Assembly: GCF_003576475.1 (NCBI RefSeq)
Contig: NZ_QWGR01000002.1
Location: 493,941 to 557,940, forward strand
DNA length: 64,000 nucleotides
Reading direction: 5' to 3'
From: Maribellus luteus
GTDB taxonomy: Bacteria; Bacteroidota; Bacteroidia; Bacteroidales; Prolixibacteraceae
Of this stretch, positions 43,206-53,527 are shown in pieces. The translations under genes and the position numbers were made by a program. Under the pieces are notes generated by a model. It was not told the origin of the DNA and did not search any database. It worked only from the letters and a program-made list of their open reading frames with translations. Within the stretch, counting starts at the first letter, position 1. Each line of letters starts with the position of its first letter.

Positions 43206-43748
43206 ATGAAGCGGGTTAAAATTCACGATAAAGAGTTCGAGTTATTCATTTCTCACGAAAAGATTCAGTCGGTAGTTGAGCAAATGGCTGAAAAAATGAA
43301 CGCCGAACTGGTAGGTAAAAATCCGCTCTTTCTTTGCATTCTGAACGGATCGTTTATGTTTGCCGCTGAACTCTTTAAACGGATAAACTTTGTTGAATCC
43401 GAAATTTCATTTGTAAAACTGGCTTCCTATGTGGGCGACCAAACAACCGGTACGGTTAAAGAACTGATCGGGTTGAACGAAGACATTGAGGGGAGAACGG
43501 TGGTAGTACTCGAAGACATTGTGGATACCGGGATTACCATCGACAACATTCAGCAGCAGTTAAAACGCATGAATCCGAAAGAAGTTTTGGTGGCAACCAT
43601 GCTTTTGAAACCAGATGCCCTAAAAAAGGACGTAGACCTGAAGTATGTCGGAATTGAAATTCCGAATGATTTTATTGTAGGCTGCGGGTTGGATTATGAC
43701 GGACATGGCCGAAATTTGATTGATATATATTCAATCGTAAAAGAATAA
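43206..43748 (+). CDS. hpt: hypoxanthine phosphoribosyltransferase
   Basis: The product has 180 residues. The PRPP-binding motif is VVVLEDIVDTGITI, and the flexible loop lies near VKLASYVGDQTTGT. It salvages hypoxanthine (and perhaps guanine) to the nucleotide. It opens a plus-strand run hpt-adk-obg with short gaps, all nucleotide- or GTP-related. Confidence 0.95.
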   Translation: MKRVKIHDKEFELFISHEKIQSVVEQMAEKMNAELVGKNPLFLCILNGSFMFAAELFKRINFVESEISFVKLASYVGDQTTGTVKELIGLNEDIEGRTVVVLEDIVDTGITIDNIQQQLKRMNPKEVLVATMLLKPDALKKDVDLKYVGIEIPNDFIVGCGLDYDGHGRNLIDIYSIVKE

Positions 43749-43771
43749 CCGAAAAATAACCAAAAGTCAAC

Positions 43772-44344
43772 ATGTTAAATATTGTATTATTTGGCCCCCC
43801 CGGAGCAGGAAAGGGAACCCAGGCTGAATACCTGATAAAATCATACGGGTTGATACATTTATCGACCGGAGAGATTTTACGGAGTGAGATTGCCGCCGGC
43901 TCTGAATTAGGGGTGGAGGCCAAAAAGTTTATGGACAAGGGCGAATTGGTGCCCGATCACCTGGTAGTAAAAATGATTGAAGCGATCCTGGAGACCCACA
44001 GCGAAGCCAGGGGATTTATTTTTGATGGCTTTCCGAGAACAGTGGACCAGGCAAAAGCGTTGGATATTATGCTTGAGGCGCACGAGACCGGAATTGCAGG
44101 GATGCTGAGCCTTGAAGTGGAGAAGCAGGAGCTGATCAATCGTCTGCTAAGCCGGGGAAAAGTATCGGGCAGGGTGGATGATCAGAATCAGAAAGTGATC
44201 GAGAACCGTATTCAGGTGTACCGTGATAAAACACTTCCGTTGATTGAATACTACAAGCCGCAGGGCAAGCATTTTGGTATCGACGGAATGGGAAGTATAG
44301 AAGAGATTGCCGACAGGTTAAAACAGGTGATCGAAAAGTTATAG
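43772..44344 (+). CDS. adk: adenylate kinase
   Basis: The product has 190 residues, the short-lid form. The P-loop is LFGPPGAGKGTQAEYL. AMP binding shows HLSTGEILRSEI and FIFDGFPRTVDQA. The LID is reduced to SRGKVSGRVDDQ and has no zinc cysteines, as usual in Bacteroidota. It interconverts ATP, ADP and AMP. It starts 23 bases after hpt. Confidence 0.97.
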   Translation: MLNIVLFGPPGAGKGTQAEYLIKSYGLIHLSTGEILRSEIAAGSELGVEAKKFMDKGELVPDHLVVKMIEAILETHSEARGFIFDGFPRTVDQAKALDIMLEAHETGIAGMLSLEVEKQELINRLLSRGKVSGRVDDQNQKVIENRIQVYRDKTLPLIEYYKPQGKHFGIDGMGSIEEIADRLKQVIEKL

Positions 44345-44441
44345 GCTTCAGTTGAAGTCGCTTAGAAAGGTGGGAATTCTGTATGCTAACCGGATTTCTC
44401 ACCTTTGTTGGTAAAGTAAAGGAACATTTAAAAGAAGAAAA

Positions 44442-45431
44442 ATGGCCGAGACGAATTTTGTTGATTACGTAAAAATACACTGTAAATCGGGTGCCGGAGG
44501 TGCAGGGTCAGCGCATTTGCGCAGAGAAAAATTTGTGGCCAAAGGTGGCCCTGATGGCGGTGATGGCGGCCGGGGTGGACACATTATACTGGAAGGAAAC
44601 CAGCACATGTGGACCCTTCTTCATTTAAAGTATAAAAAACACATTAAGGCCGGAAACGGAGAGTCGGGCGGAAAGCAGCGCAGTACTGGTGCCGATGGTG
44701 AAGACATCGTACTGGAGGTGCCGCTCGGAACGATTGCCCGCGATGCCGAATCGGGTGAATTTTTGTTTGAGATAACGCAGCACGGCGAAAGCAAGGTTTT
44801 AATGAAAGGTGGGCGTGGTGGTCTGGGCAACGATCACTTTAAATCGGCTACCTATCAAACGCCCCGGTTTGCACAGCCCGGAGAAGAGGGGCAGGAAAGC
44901 TGGATGATTCTGGAGCTGAAAGTGCTGGCCGACGTTGGTCTGGTTGGCTTTCCCAGTTCAGGGAAATCTACTCTCTTGTCGGTAGTTTCGGCGGCCAAAC
45001 CAAAAATTGGTGATTATCCGTTTACCACCCTGGTGCCAAATCTTGGAATTGTGGGGCATCGAGAACAACGTTCGTTTGTGATGGCTGATATTCCCGGGAT
45101 TATTGAGGGTGCTCACGAAGGGCGTGGTTTGGGGCTGCGCTTTTTGCGGCACATCGAGCGAAATTCAATGCTTTTGTTTATGGTGCCGGCCGACAGCAAG
45201 GATCATCTGAAGGAATACCGCATTTTAATGGATGAACTGGAGAAATACAACCCGGAATTACTCGACAAACAACGTTATCTCGCGATCAGTAAATCCGACA
45301 TGCTTGATGAGGAACTGATGAAAGAGATCAGCCACGAATTAAAAGACATTCCGCACATGTTCTTTTCGTCGGTAACAGGGAAAAATATCCAGGTATTGAA
45401 AGATAAAATTTGGGAAATATTAAATAGTTGA
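44442..45431 (+). CDS. obg: GTPase Obg
   Basis: The product has 329 residues. The N-terminal glycine-rich Obg fold (about 1-158, [14 protein letters not shown]) is followed by the G domain with [21 protein letters not shown] (P-loop), FTTLVPNLG (switch I), DIPGIIEGA and a SKSD base-recognition motif. It acts in ribosome assembly and stress signalling. The C-terminal OCT domain of some relatives is absent. Its stop overlaps the start of the PAP2 gene by one base. Confidence 0.97.
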   Translation: MAETNFVDYVKIHCKSGAGGAGSAHLRREKFVAKGGPDGGDGGRGGHIILEGNQHMWTLLHLKYKKHIKAGNGESGGKQRSTGADGEDIVLEVPLGTIARDAESGEFLFEITQHGESKVLMKGGRGGLGNDHFKSATYQTPRFAQPGEEGQESWMILELKVLADVGLVGFPSSGKSTLLSVVSAAKPKIGDYPFTTLVPNLGIVGHREQRSFVMADIPGIIEGAHEGRGLGLRFLRHIERNSMLLFMVPADSKDHLKEYRILMDELEKYNPELLDKQRYLAISKSDMLDEELMKEISHELKDIPHMFFSSVTGKNIQVLKDKIWEILNS

Positions 45432-46123
45432 TGGGATTTTTAGGCACGATATTGGAATGGGATAAGGAGCTGTTTTTGTACTTGAACAGTTTTCACAACG
45501 ATTTTTGGGATACGGTCATGATGCTGGTTACCCGGCAGGAAACATGGTTTCCGTTTTTTGCGATAATCCTGTTTTACTTTGTCAAGAATTACCGATCCAA
45601 AGCCATTCTGATCGTTATTGGTTTGGCGCTGGTTGTGCTCGGTGCCGATCAGATTTCCGGTTTGATGAAAGCCGGGTTTCAACGCTTGAGGCCGGTGCAC
45701 GATCCAGCCATTGAGCATTTGGTGCACAATGTGTTGCGCAAAGGAGGCATGTACGGATTTGTCTCGGCGCATGCAGCCAACTCGGTGGCCATCCTGGTTT
45801 TTACTTCGCTGATTTTTAAGCAAAGAGGCTATACGTTGCTGCTCTTTTTGTGGGCAGCTGTCTTTAGTTATTCGCGTATTTATTCCGGTGTTCATTACCC
45901 GTTCGATATACTGGGAGGCACATTGCTGGGAGTAGGCGTGGGACTGCTTGTTTTCAAGCTGGTCATGTTTGTGGAAAATCACTTTTTTTACACCCGGTCG
46001 CCTAAAATCGAAAAAACAGCACTGCGTGGTGAAGAATCAGGTATTATCTGGCTGGTGTTTACCGCGCTTGTGGCAACCGTATTTATTGTTGCTTATCTCC
46101 TGCACCGTTATAATTATTTGTAA
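45431..46123 (+). CDS. PAP2-family membrane phosphatase
   Basis: The product has 230 residues with about six membrane helices. The three PAP2 motifs are present: KAGFQRLRP (KxxxxxxRP), FVSAHAANS (in place of the classic PSGH; the catalytic His is kept) and SRIYSGVHYPFD (SRxxxxxHxxxD). Substrates of the family include undecaprenyl diphosphate and phosphatidic acid; the choice here is open. It begins within the obg stop codon, and the MutS-like gene begins right after its own stop, so the three are coupled. Confidence 0.88.
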   Translation: MGFLGTILEWDKELFLYLNSFHNDFWDTVMMLVTRQETWFPFFAIILFYFVKNYRSKAILIVIGLALVVLGADQISGLMKAGFQRLRPVHDPAIEHLVHNVLRKGGMYGFVSAHAANSVAILVFTSLIFKQRGYTLLLFLWAAVFSYSRIYSGVHYPFDILGGTLLGVGVGLLVFKLVMFVENHFFYTRSPKIEKTALRGEESGIIWLVFTALVATVFIVAYLLHRYNYL

Positions 46124-47902
46124 ATGAACAACGCCCGCACATTTAATCAGGAACAAAACAAGCTTTTTGAAAAAGAACTGAAAAATCTCACCCGCAAGAT
46201 CAGGTGGCTGGCCTGGTATCGGTTGGCTGTTTTCATCGCGCTTTTCTTTCCGTTTTCGTTTCTGGGCTTAAGCTGGGTGGCAGGAGTGCTGACCTTGGGT
46301 TTGCTTGTTTTGTTTTTCTTCCTCATAAAAGTAAATCTCCGGCTCGACCGGCAACGGAAAAAGTGTGCGGTGTTAAAACAGCTGACAGAAGATGAATTGC
46401 TGGCACATGATCATTCATTTTTGCATTTTAAAAACGGTGCGGAATTTCTCGATACCAATCACTTTTTTTCGTACGACCTTGATTTGTTTGGCGACGGGTC
46501 GCTTTATCAGTACCTGAACCGGACGTCTACAATTGGCGGGGCCAAAAAGCTGGCTTCGTGGTTTATAAAATCATCAACAAACAAAGAAGAAATTGAAAGC
46601 AGGCAGCAAGCGGTACGCGAGCTTTCAGAAAAGCGAGAGTGGCGTTTGCAGTTTTTAGCTGAAGGGAAGCTTTTTGAAGAGACAGAAGCCCTGAGCCGGG
46701 AAATTACCGGTTGGTCGGAGACGGAGTTTAACCTCAGAAGTCCGGAAATAACCAAATGGATCATTCGGCTGATTCCGGCTTTGACGTTGCTCGCAATCAT
46801 TCCGGCAGTTCTGGGATTTTCCAATACATATTTGGTACTTGCCATTTTTGCCCAGTGGTTAATGATGTATTTTTACCGGAAGCGCATCGTGTATTATTTC
46901 GGTTTCTTTGGCCGGAAATCGCGGTTGCTTTCCAAATATATGCTGCTGCTGGAGCAGGTGGAGCAGCAGGATTTTCAATCGGCCTATCTCCGCAATCTTC
47001 AGCAAGCGATAAAGCATCCTTCGGCGGGCCATACATTCGGACAGCTAAAGAAGCGGGTGGAAGAGTTTGAGTACCGTCAAAATCTTTTGGTGGGTTCTGT
47101 TCTAAACTCGTTCTTGTTGTGGGATATTCGTTGTGTGTTTCAGCTTTGGCGCTGGCATAGGGAGAATCACCGGAGCCTGGTGAAATGGATAGATGTTGTT
47201 GCCGAAGTGGATGCGCTAATCAGTTTGGCCAATTATGCCGACAATCATCCCGATTTTGTATATCCGCTTATCAATAACAACGATTTTATTTTTGATGCAA
47301 AGGAGTTGGGACACCCACTGATCCGGCAGGAAAAGCGGGTTTGCAACGATTTTGGGATTGAAGGTTGGTCGAAAGTAATGATTGTGACCGGGGCGAACAT
47401 GGCCGGGAAAAGTACCTTTTTGCGTACGCTCGGCGTAAATCTACTGCTCGCACAGTCGGGGGCACCGGTTTGCGCTCAAAATATGACGGTAACACCCATC
47501 GATCTTTATACAAACATGCGGACAACGGATTCGCTCTTAAAGGATGAATCGTACTTTTTTGCTGAACTGAAGCGAATTAAAGGAGTGCTGGACCGTCTGC
47601 AGAACGGTGACCGTATTTTTGTGATTCTGGATGAAATGCTGAAGGGGACCAACTCGGTCGACAAGCTAAACGGCTCAAAAGAACTCATCCGGAAGCTGGT
47701 ACAATACCAGTCGGTCTCGCTGATCGCTACCCACGATCTTAAATTAAGCGAGATGCAGGAGGAATTCCCGCAGCAGGTATTCAATAAGTGTTTTGAAATC
47801 AGAATCGAGAACGACGAACTGGTGTTTGATTACAAACTTTCGGACGGGTTTACCAAAACCATGAATGCTACTTTCCTGATGAAAAAAATGGGAATTATCT
47901 AG
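46124..47902 (+). CDS. MutS-like ATPase with N-terminal membrane segments
   Basis: The product has 592 residues. Two pairs of hydrophobic helices (about 30-70 and 210-245) precede a MutS core domain and a C-terminal MutS ATPase domain. That domain has the Walker A motif VTGANMAGKSTFLR, the DESYFFAELKRI region, Walker B ILDEMLKGTNSVD and a SLIATHDLKLS His loop. The mismatch-recognition domain of true MutS is missing. This membrane-linked subfamily is widespread in Bacteroidota without an assigned role; DNA repair cannot be assumed. Confidence 0.85.
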   Translation: MNNARTFNQEQNKLFEKELKNLTRKIRWLAWYRLAVFIALFFPFSFLGLSWVAGVLTLGLLVLFFFLIKVNLRLDRQRKKCAVLKQLTEDELLAHDHSFLHFKNGAEFLDTNHFFSYDLDLFGDGSLYQYLNRTSTIGGAKKLASWFIKSSTNKEEIESRQQAVRELSEKREWRLQFLAEGKLFEETEALSREITGWSETEFNLRSPEITKWIIRLIPALTLLAIIPAVLGFSNTYLVLAIFAQWLMMYFYRKRIVYYFGFFGRKSRLLSKYMLLLEQVEQQDFQSAYLRNLQQAIKHPSAGHTFGQLKKRVEEFEYRQNLLVGSVLNSFLLWDIRCVFQLWRWHRENHRSLVKWIDVVAEVDALISLANYADNHPDFVYPLINNNDFIFDAKELGHPLIRQEKRVCNDFGIEGWSKVMIVTGANMAGKSTFLRTLGVNLLLAQSGAPVCAQNMTVTPIDLYTNMRTTDSLLKDESYFFAELKRIKGVLDRLQNGDRIFVILDEMLKGTNSVDKLNGSKELIRKLVQYQSVSLIATHDLKLSEMQEEFPQQVFNKCFEIRIENDELVFDYKLSDGFTKTMNATFLMKKMGII

Positions 47903-48286
47903 CGCCGTACCCGGTGAATTTGAGTAATCAGGGATTGCGAGAAATCAGTATTTTCAATAAACTTTTGCTTCTTTTGGGTGCCGTCCCGGTTGCCGGTTGG
48001 GCAGCAGTTGAATAAATTGTCAAGAATAGCAGGAAGCTTTCTTTCCAAGGTGGCTGTTTCTCATATTTTCTCTTTATTTGGGCGCTTTTCGGGGGATTCT
48101 TATTCACTATTTTTCAACTAATCATTGTTAGTTAATGAAGCCGCCAAAAAGGCAAAAAACAGGTTGATTTAATTATATTTGTGGCAATCCGGTGAACTCC
48201 GCAGTTATTTGAAATACAGCATTCCCCAGGTAAATTTCAATAATGTCGGCGTTCAATATCCGGAATATAAATCTGGAAATTAGCTT
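47903..48286. other. parE upstream region
   Basis: No gene is supported here. An exact -7 match TATATTTG lies at 48174-48181, about 105 bases before parE, but no TTTG stands at the right distance. A short dyad AACTAA (48116-48121) / TTAGTT (48128-48133) lies upstream of it and could be an operator or chance. Confidence 0.45.
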
Positions 48287-50122
48287 ATGAGCGCAAACTA
48301 CGACGAAGGAACTATTAAAACCTTAGATTGGCAGGAGCACATCCGGAGGCGTCCGGGTATGTACATTGGGAAGCTTGGCGACGGGTCATCAGCCGACGAC
48401 GGTATTTACGTACTGTTGAAGGAAGTGATGGACAACTCGATCGATGAGTTTATGATGGGCTTTGGTAAAAAGATCGTGGTGAATGTGGATCAGGACAGGG
48501 TCACCATTCGCGACTATGGCCGTGGTATACCTCTCGGAAAACTGGTGGATGTGGTTAGTAAAATGAATACCGGCGCCAAATACGATAACAAGGTTTTCAA
48601 AAAATCAGTAGGATTGAACGGTGTCGGGATTAAAGCAGTTAACGCGCTTTCATCCGATTTTACCATCAAAGCCGTTCGCGAAGGGGTGGCAAAAGAAGTT
48701 TATTTCAGCAAAGGTATCAAGCAGGGCGAAAAAGATCTTCAGGGTGTTCCGGAGGAAAACGGAACAGAAGTTACTTTTATTCCCGATGTAACCGTGTTCA
48801 AAAAGTACCGCTACATCAGCGACTACATTGTGAACATGATGAAAAACTATACTTTCCTGAATTCGGGGCTTATCGTAGAGTTCAACGGAGAGCGTTTTTA
48901 TTCGCGTAACGGGTTGCGCGACTTGTTGGAAGAGAACATGGATCATGACCCAATTTACCCAATTATACATTTAAGAGGAGAAGATATTGAGGTGGCCATA
49001 ACGCATGGAAACCAATATGGGGAGGACTATTATTCGTTCGTTAACGGACAACACACGACCCAGGGGGGAACCCACTTACAGGCTTTTCGCGAGGTACTGG
49101 TAAAAACGATCAGGGATTTTTACAAGAAGGAATTTGATCCGTCTGACATTCGTGCATCGATTGTGGCGGCCATCAGTATTAAGGTTGAGGAGCCTGTATT
49201 TGAGTCGCAAACCAAAACCAAACTTGGTTCGAGAGATATTGGTCCCGACGGGCCTTCGGTAAGAGCACACGTCGGTAATTTTTTACAAAAGGAACTGGAT
49301 AACTTTTTGCACAAAAATCCGGATACGGCAGAAGTGCTGCACCGGCGCATTGTGGAGTCGGAAAGAGAGCGAAAGGCCATTTCCGGAATTAAAAAGCTAG
49401 CCAAGCAACGGGCAAAAAAAGCCAACCTTCACAACAAAAAACTGCGCGATTGCCGGGTGCATTTCAACAGCTCTCACGAATTGAAGGAAGCTTCGAGTAT
49501 TTTTATTACCGAGGGCGATTCGGCCAGTGGTTCCATCACCAAATCCAGGAATGTGAATACACAGGCTGTATTTAGCTTGCGGGGAAAACCACTCAACACC
49601 TTTGGTTTAACCAAGAAAGTGGTGTACGAAAACGAAGAATTCAATCTTTTACAGGCAGCGTTGAACATTGAAGACGGCATGGAAGACCTGCGTTACAACA
49701 AAGTGATTATCGCAACCGATGCCGATGTTGACGGAATGCATATCCGCCTGTTGCTGATCACATTCTTTTTGCAGTTTTTTCCGGAGCTGATCAGAAAAGG
49801 ACACGTGTTTATCCTGCAAACTCCCTTATTCAGGGTCAGGAACAAACAAAAAACCATTTATTGCTACTCGGAAACAGAGAAGCAGGTGGCGGTTGAACAG
49901 TTGAGAGGGAAACCGGAGATTACCCGCTTTAAAGGATTGGGTGAAATCTCGCCCGATGAGTTTAAAAACTTCATTGGCGACAGTATTCGTCTGGATCCGG
50001 TGCAGATGAAAAAACACGAATCGATATCCCAGATGCTCGAATTTTATATGGGGAAGAATACCCCCGAACGTCAGGATTTTATTATCGATAACCTGTACGT
50101 GGAAAAAGACGAAGTGGCTTAA
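48287..50122 (+). CDS. parE: DNA topoisomerase IV subunit B
   Basis: The product has 611 residues. The GHKL ATPase part shows [22 protein letters not shown] and [15 protein letters not shown]. The Toprim part shows [10 protein letters not shown] and [13 protein letters not shown]. It is shorter than GyrB and is paired with a ParC-like subunit, so topoisomerase IV rather than gyrase is assigned. It decatenates daughter chromosomes. parC follows 49 bases later. Confidence 0.93.
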   Translation: MSANYDEGTIKTLDWQEHIRRRPGMYIGKLGDGSSADDGIYVLLKEVMDNSIDEFMMGFGKKIVVNVDQDRVTIRDYGRGIPLGKLVDVVSKMNTGAKYDNKVFKKSVGLNGVGIKAVNALSSDFTIKAVREGVAKEVYFSKGIKQGEKDLQGVPEENGTEVTFIPDVTVFKKYRYISDYIVNMMKNYTFLNSGLIVEFNGERFYSRNGLRDLLEENMDHDPIYPIIHLRGEDIEVAITHGNQYGEDYYSFVNGQHTTQGGTHLQAFREVLVKTIRDFYKKEFDPSDIRASIVAAISIKVEEPVFESQTKTKLGSRDIGPDGPSVRAHVGNFLQKELDNFLHKNPDTAEVLHRRIVESERERKAISGIKKLAKQRAKKANLHNKKLRDCRVHFNSSHELKEASSIFITEGDSASGSITKSRNVNTQAVFSLRGKPLNTFGLTKKVVYENEEFNLLQAALNIEDGMEDLRYNKVIIATDADVDGMHIRLLLITFFLQFFPELIRKGHVFILQTPLFRVRNKQKTIYCYSETEKQVAVEQLRGKPEITRFKGLGEISPDEFKNFIGDSIRLDPVQMKKHESISQMLEFYMGKNTPERQDFIIDNLYVEKDEVA

Positions 50123-50171
50123 AAAAATATTTTGGCCCGAAAGGGCAGACCGCTAATTTTGAAGAGAAAGA

Positions 50172-52793
50172 ATGTTTGAAGAGAATTTGAATCAGGAAGA
50201 AATTCAGGACGATAACACAAGGGAGGAAATAACCTATTTGTCGGGGATGTACCGCAATTGGTTTCTCGACTATGCTTCGTATGTTATTCTTGAACGTGCC
50301 GTCCCTTATATCAACGACGGATTAAAACCTGTGCAGCGTCGTATTTTACACGCCATGCGCGAGATGGACGATGGTCGTTACAACAAGGTGGCCAACGTTA
50401 TCGGGCAAACCATGCAATATCACCCCCACGGCGATGCTTCCATTGGTGATGCAATCGTTCAGTTGGGACAGAAAGAACTATTGATTGATACGCAGGGAAA
50501 CTGGGGAAACATTCTGACCGGCGATGGAGCTGCTGCTCCCCGATACATCGAAGCGCGTTTATCGAAATTTGCACTCGAAGTGCTTTTTAACCCGAAAACA
50601 ACCGAGTGGAAGCTTTCGTACGACGGGCGTAAACGTGAGCCGGTGACACTTCCGGTGAAATTCCCCTTGTTGCTTGCTCAGGGAGTAGAGGGTATCGCTG
50701 TGGGACTTGCCTCCAAGTTGTTCCCGCATAACTTTAACGAATTGCTCGATGCTTCGATCTGTTACCTGAAAGGGCAGGACTTTGAGCTTTACCCCGATTT
50801 TCCGACCGGGGGCTCGGCCGATTTTAGTAAATACAACGATGGAGTTCGCGGAGGTACGATTAAAGTGCGGGCCAAAATTGAAAAGCAGGACAACAAAACC
50901 CTGGTTATTACCGAAATACCTTTCAGTAAAAATACCACATCGCTGATCGAGTCTATTATAAAGGCCAACGAAAAGGGTAAAATTAAAGTCAAACGGATCG
51001 ACGATAATACGGCAGCGAACGTTGAAATTTTGGTGCATCTGGCTCCGGGTGTTTCATCCGATAAAACCATTGATGCATTGTATGCCTTCACCGATTGCGA
51101 GGTTTCGCTGGCACCCAACTCCTGTATCATCGAAAACGACAAACCTTTGTTTATTGGCGTTTCCGAGATATTAAAACGATCGGCTGACAGCACCCTGGAA
51201 CTCCTGAAACTGGAGCTTGAGATCCGGAAAAACGAACTGGAGGAACAATGGCATTCTTTGTCGCTTGAGAAAATTTTTATTGAAGAGCGCATCTACAAGG
51301 ATAAGAAGTTTGAAGAATCTGAGAGCATGGACATGGCGATCGCTCACATCGACCAGCGTCTGGAGCCGTGGAAACCTAAGCTAAGAAGAGAAATTACGCG
51401 CGATGATATTCTTAAGCTGATGGAAATCAGGATGGCGCGTATTCTGAAATTCAATACCGACAAAGCCAACGATCAGCTGCAAGCCATCGAAGACGAGATT
51501 GCTGAAGTGCTGAACGACATCGAGAACATTGTGCCGTTCACCATCAAATGGTTCCAGCATCTGAAAGATAAATACGGGAAAAACTTTCCGCGAAAAACTG
51601 AAATCCGGAGTTTTGAAAGCATTGTTGCAACCAAAGTGGTGGTGAACAACGAAAAACTCTATATCGACAGGGCTGAAGGATTTCTGGGAACTTCGCTGAA
51701 AAAAGCGGAATACGTTTGCGACTGTTCCGATATTGACGATGTGATCGTTTTTCACCGCGATGGTACCTATTTTATCTCCAAAGTTTCAGACAAAGCCTTT
51801 ATTGGGAAAAATCCATTGTACGTGGCGGTTTTCAAAAAGAACGACAAGCGTACCATTTACAACGTGGTATACAAAGACGGCGAATCGGGTGTGTTTTACA
51901 TGAAACGCTTTTCGGTAACCGGCGTAACCCGCGACAAAGAATACAACCTGACCAAGGAAACCAAAGGTTCGAGGATTGCTTATTTTTCGGCCAACCCCAA
52001 CGGAGAAGCCGAAACATTGCGGGTGGTTTTAAAACCAAAACCGCGTATTAAGAAGCTGATTTTTGAAGTCGATCTTGGTGAGCTGGCCATCAAAGGCCGT
52101 CAGTCGATGGGGAACATTCTTACCAAATACGATGTGCATAAGATTTCGCTCAAGGAAAAAGGAGTTTCTACCTTGGGTGGCCGCAAAATCTGGTTCGATC
52201 CCGATGTTTTACGCTTGAATGCCGATAGCCGGGGAGTTTTCCTGGGCGAGTTCTCGGGAGAAGATGAGATTCTGGTTATCTACAAAAGCGGGGAATTCCA
52301 GTTGTATAATTACGACCTGAGCAACCACTTTGGCGATAATATTCTCACGATCGAAAAATTTGATCAGCAGAAAATCCTTTCGGCCGTTTATTTTGACGCC
52401 GAACAGCAGTTCTACTATGTGAAACGTTTCGAAATTGATGAACCGGAAGGGAAGCTGGTTCGTTTTATCGGTGAACATCCCGACAATAAATTGGTTAGCA
52501 TTACCTGGGTGCATTATCCGCGTTTGGAAATCACCTTTGGCGGGAAGAATGAAGAGCGTGAAAATGAAATTATAGAAGTGGCCGAGTTTATTGGCGTCAA
52601 ATCGTGGAAAGCAAAAGGGAAACGTCTGTCAACTTACGAAGTAAAAGACATCACCGAGATTGAACCGGTAATCAAGGATGAAGACGATCGTCCTGAATCT
52701 GATGAGATTAACCAGGATATTGACGATATTCCATTTGAGGTAAACCAGCCAAAGAAGGAAGACGACAATTCAAACCAGATGTCACTTTTTTAG
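50172..52793 (+). CDS. parC: DNA topoisomerase IV subunit A
   Basis: The product has 873 residues. The catalytic tyrosine lies in GAAAPRYIEARL (Tyr125), with the QTMQYHPHGDASI helix before it. The C-terminal beta-pinwheel lacks a GyrA box: the equivalent stretch reads IKGRQSMGNIL, which supports ParC over GyrA. The last 80 residues are acidic and probably disordered. In this phylum fluoroquinolone-relevant positions lie near NKVANVIG; no judgement on resistance is made. Confidence 0.92.
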   Translation: MFEENLNQEEIQDDNTREEITYLSGMYRNWFLDYASYVILERAVPYINDGLKPVQRRILHAMREMDDGRYNKVANVIGQTMQYHPHGDASIGDAIVQLGQKELLIDTQGNWGNILTGDGAAAPRYIEARLSKFALEVLFNPKTTEWKLSYDGRKREPVTLPVKFPLLLAQGVEGIAVGLASKLFPHNFNELLDASICYLKGQDFELYPDFPTGGSADFSKYNDGVRGGTIKVRAKIEKQDNKTLVITEIPFSKNTTSLIESIIKANEKGKIKVKRIDDNTAANVEILVHLAPGVSSDKTIDALYAFTDCEVSLAPNSCIIENDKPLFIGVSEILKRSADSTLELLKLELEIRKNELEEQWHSLSLEKIFIEERIYKDKKFEESESMDMAIAHIDQRLEPWKPKLRREITRDDILKLMEIRMARILKFNTDKANDQLQAIEDEIAEVLNDIENIVPFTIKWFQHLKDKYGKNFPRKTEIRSFESIVATKVVVNNEKLYIDRAEGFLGTSLKKAEYVCDCSDIDDVIVFHRDGTYFISKVSDKAFIGKNPLYVAVFKKNDKRTIYNVVYKDGESGVFYMKRFSVTGVTRDKEYNLTKETKGSRIAYFSANPNGEAETLRVVLKPKPRIKKLIFEVDLGELAIKGRQSMGNILTKYDVHKISLKEKGVSTLGGRKIWFDPDVLRLNADSRGVFLGEFSGEDEILVIYKSGEFQLYNYDLSNHFGDNILTIEKFDQQKILSAVYFDAEQQFYYVKRFEIDEPEGKLVRFIGEHPDNKLVSITWVHYPRLEITFGGKNEERENEIIEVAEFIGVKSWKAKGKRLSTYEVKDITEIEPVIKDEDDRPESDEINQDIDDIPFEVNQPKKEDDNSNQMSLF

Positions 52794-52810
52794 TTCAGTG
52801 TTCTGTGTTT

Positions 52811-52850
52811 AGAGTCTACTCTAAACTTTGAACTCTAAACTCTAAACTAC
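52811..52850 (+). repeat. CTCTAAAC word repeat before aroK
   Basis: CTCTAAAC occurs three times (52819-52826, 52833-52840, 52840-52847) in the 62-base gap between parC and aroK. A related phrase (CTCTGAACCTTCTACTTTGAA) fills the hisA-hisF gap. It looks like degenerate intergenic word repeats. Confidence 0.5.
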
Positions 52851-52855
52851 TTTGT

Positions 52856-53356
52856 ATGAGAATTTATTTGATCGGATACATGGGGTGTGGGAAATCCACG
52901 TTGGGCAGAAGATTGGCAAACCATCTGGGCGTTCAGTTTGTGGATATGGATCATTACATCGAAGAAAGAAACTGCAAAACCATTCCGCAAATTTTTGAGG
53001 AAGAAGGAGAAGCTGAATTCCGCAAAAAGGAACGGAAAGCCCTGGAAGAACTTTCGGAGTTTACCGACATTGTGATTGCAACCGGAGGTGGAGCACCTTG
53101 TTTTTTCGACAACATCGATCTCATGAACCGCACAGGTAAAACCATTTATCTGAACATTGACCCAACCATTCTTGCGGATCGTTTGCTTCATTCGAAAACC
53201 GAGCGTCCGCTGATTAAAGGAAAATCGCGCGACGAGTTGGTCGCTTTTATCGATGATACCTTAAAAAAACGCAACGAGTTTTACATGCAGGCAAAGTATC
53301 AGATTACCCTTCCTGATGTAGAGCTGTCTTCTGTAGAAGAACTGCTGAAGGCTTGA
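52856..53356 (+). CDS. aroK: shikimate kinase
   Basis: The product has 166 residues. The P-loop is GYMGCGKSTLGRRLA. The shikimate-binding Asp is in FVDMDHYIEERN, followed by ATGGGAPCF and the LID arginine in ERPLIKGKSRDEL. It phosphorylates shikimate on the chorismate route. Other aro genes are not adjacent. Confidence 0.96.
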   Translation: MRIYLIGYMGCGKSTLGRRLANHLGVQFVDMDHYIEERNCKTIPQIFEEEGEAEFRKKERKALEELSEFTDIVIATGGGAPCFFDNIDLMNRTGKTIYLNIDPTILADRLLHSKTERPLIKGKSRDELVAFIDDTLKKRNEFYMQAKYQITLPDVELSSVEELLKA

Positions 53357-53454
53357 ATCGGACTTTTTAGAATCCAAAGTTTCGGTTGTTTTCGAGACCT
53401 CTGGAAGTCATTCCTACACTTGTTGGAACGTAAATACATAAGAAAATGAATAAG

Positions 53455-53481
53455 AAAGGTTCTTTTAAAAGAGCCTTTTTT
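53455..53481 (+). terminator. terminator after aroK
   Basis: AAAGGTTC (53455-53462) pairs with GAGCCTTT (53471-53478; one G-T pair) across a TTTTAAAA loop that can pair further. A run of six T residues (53476-53481) overlaps and extends the stem end. Confidence 0.7.
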
Positions 53482-53527
53482 CTTGCCCTCATTTATTGTA
53501 TATTCCTTGATTAAAAATGAAATTCTT

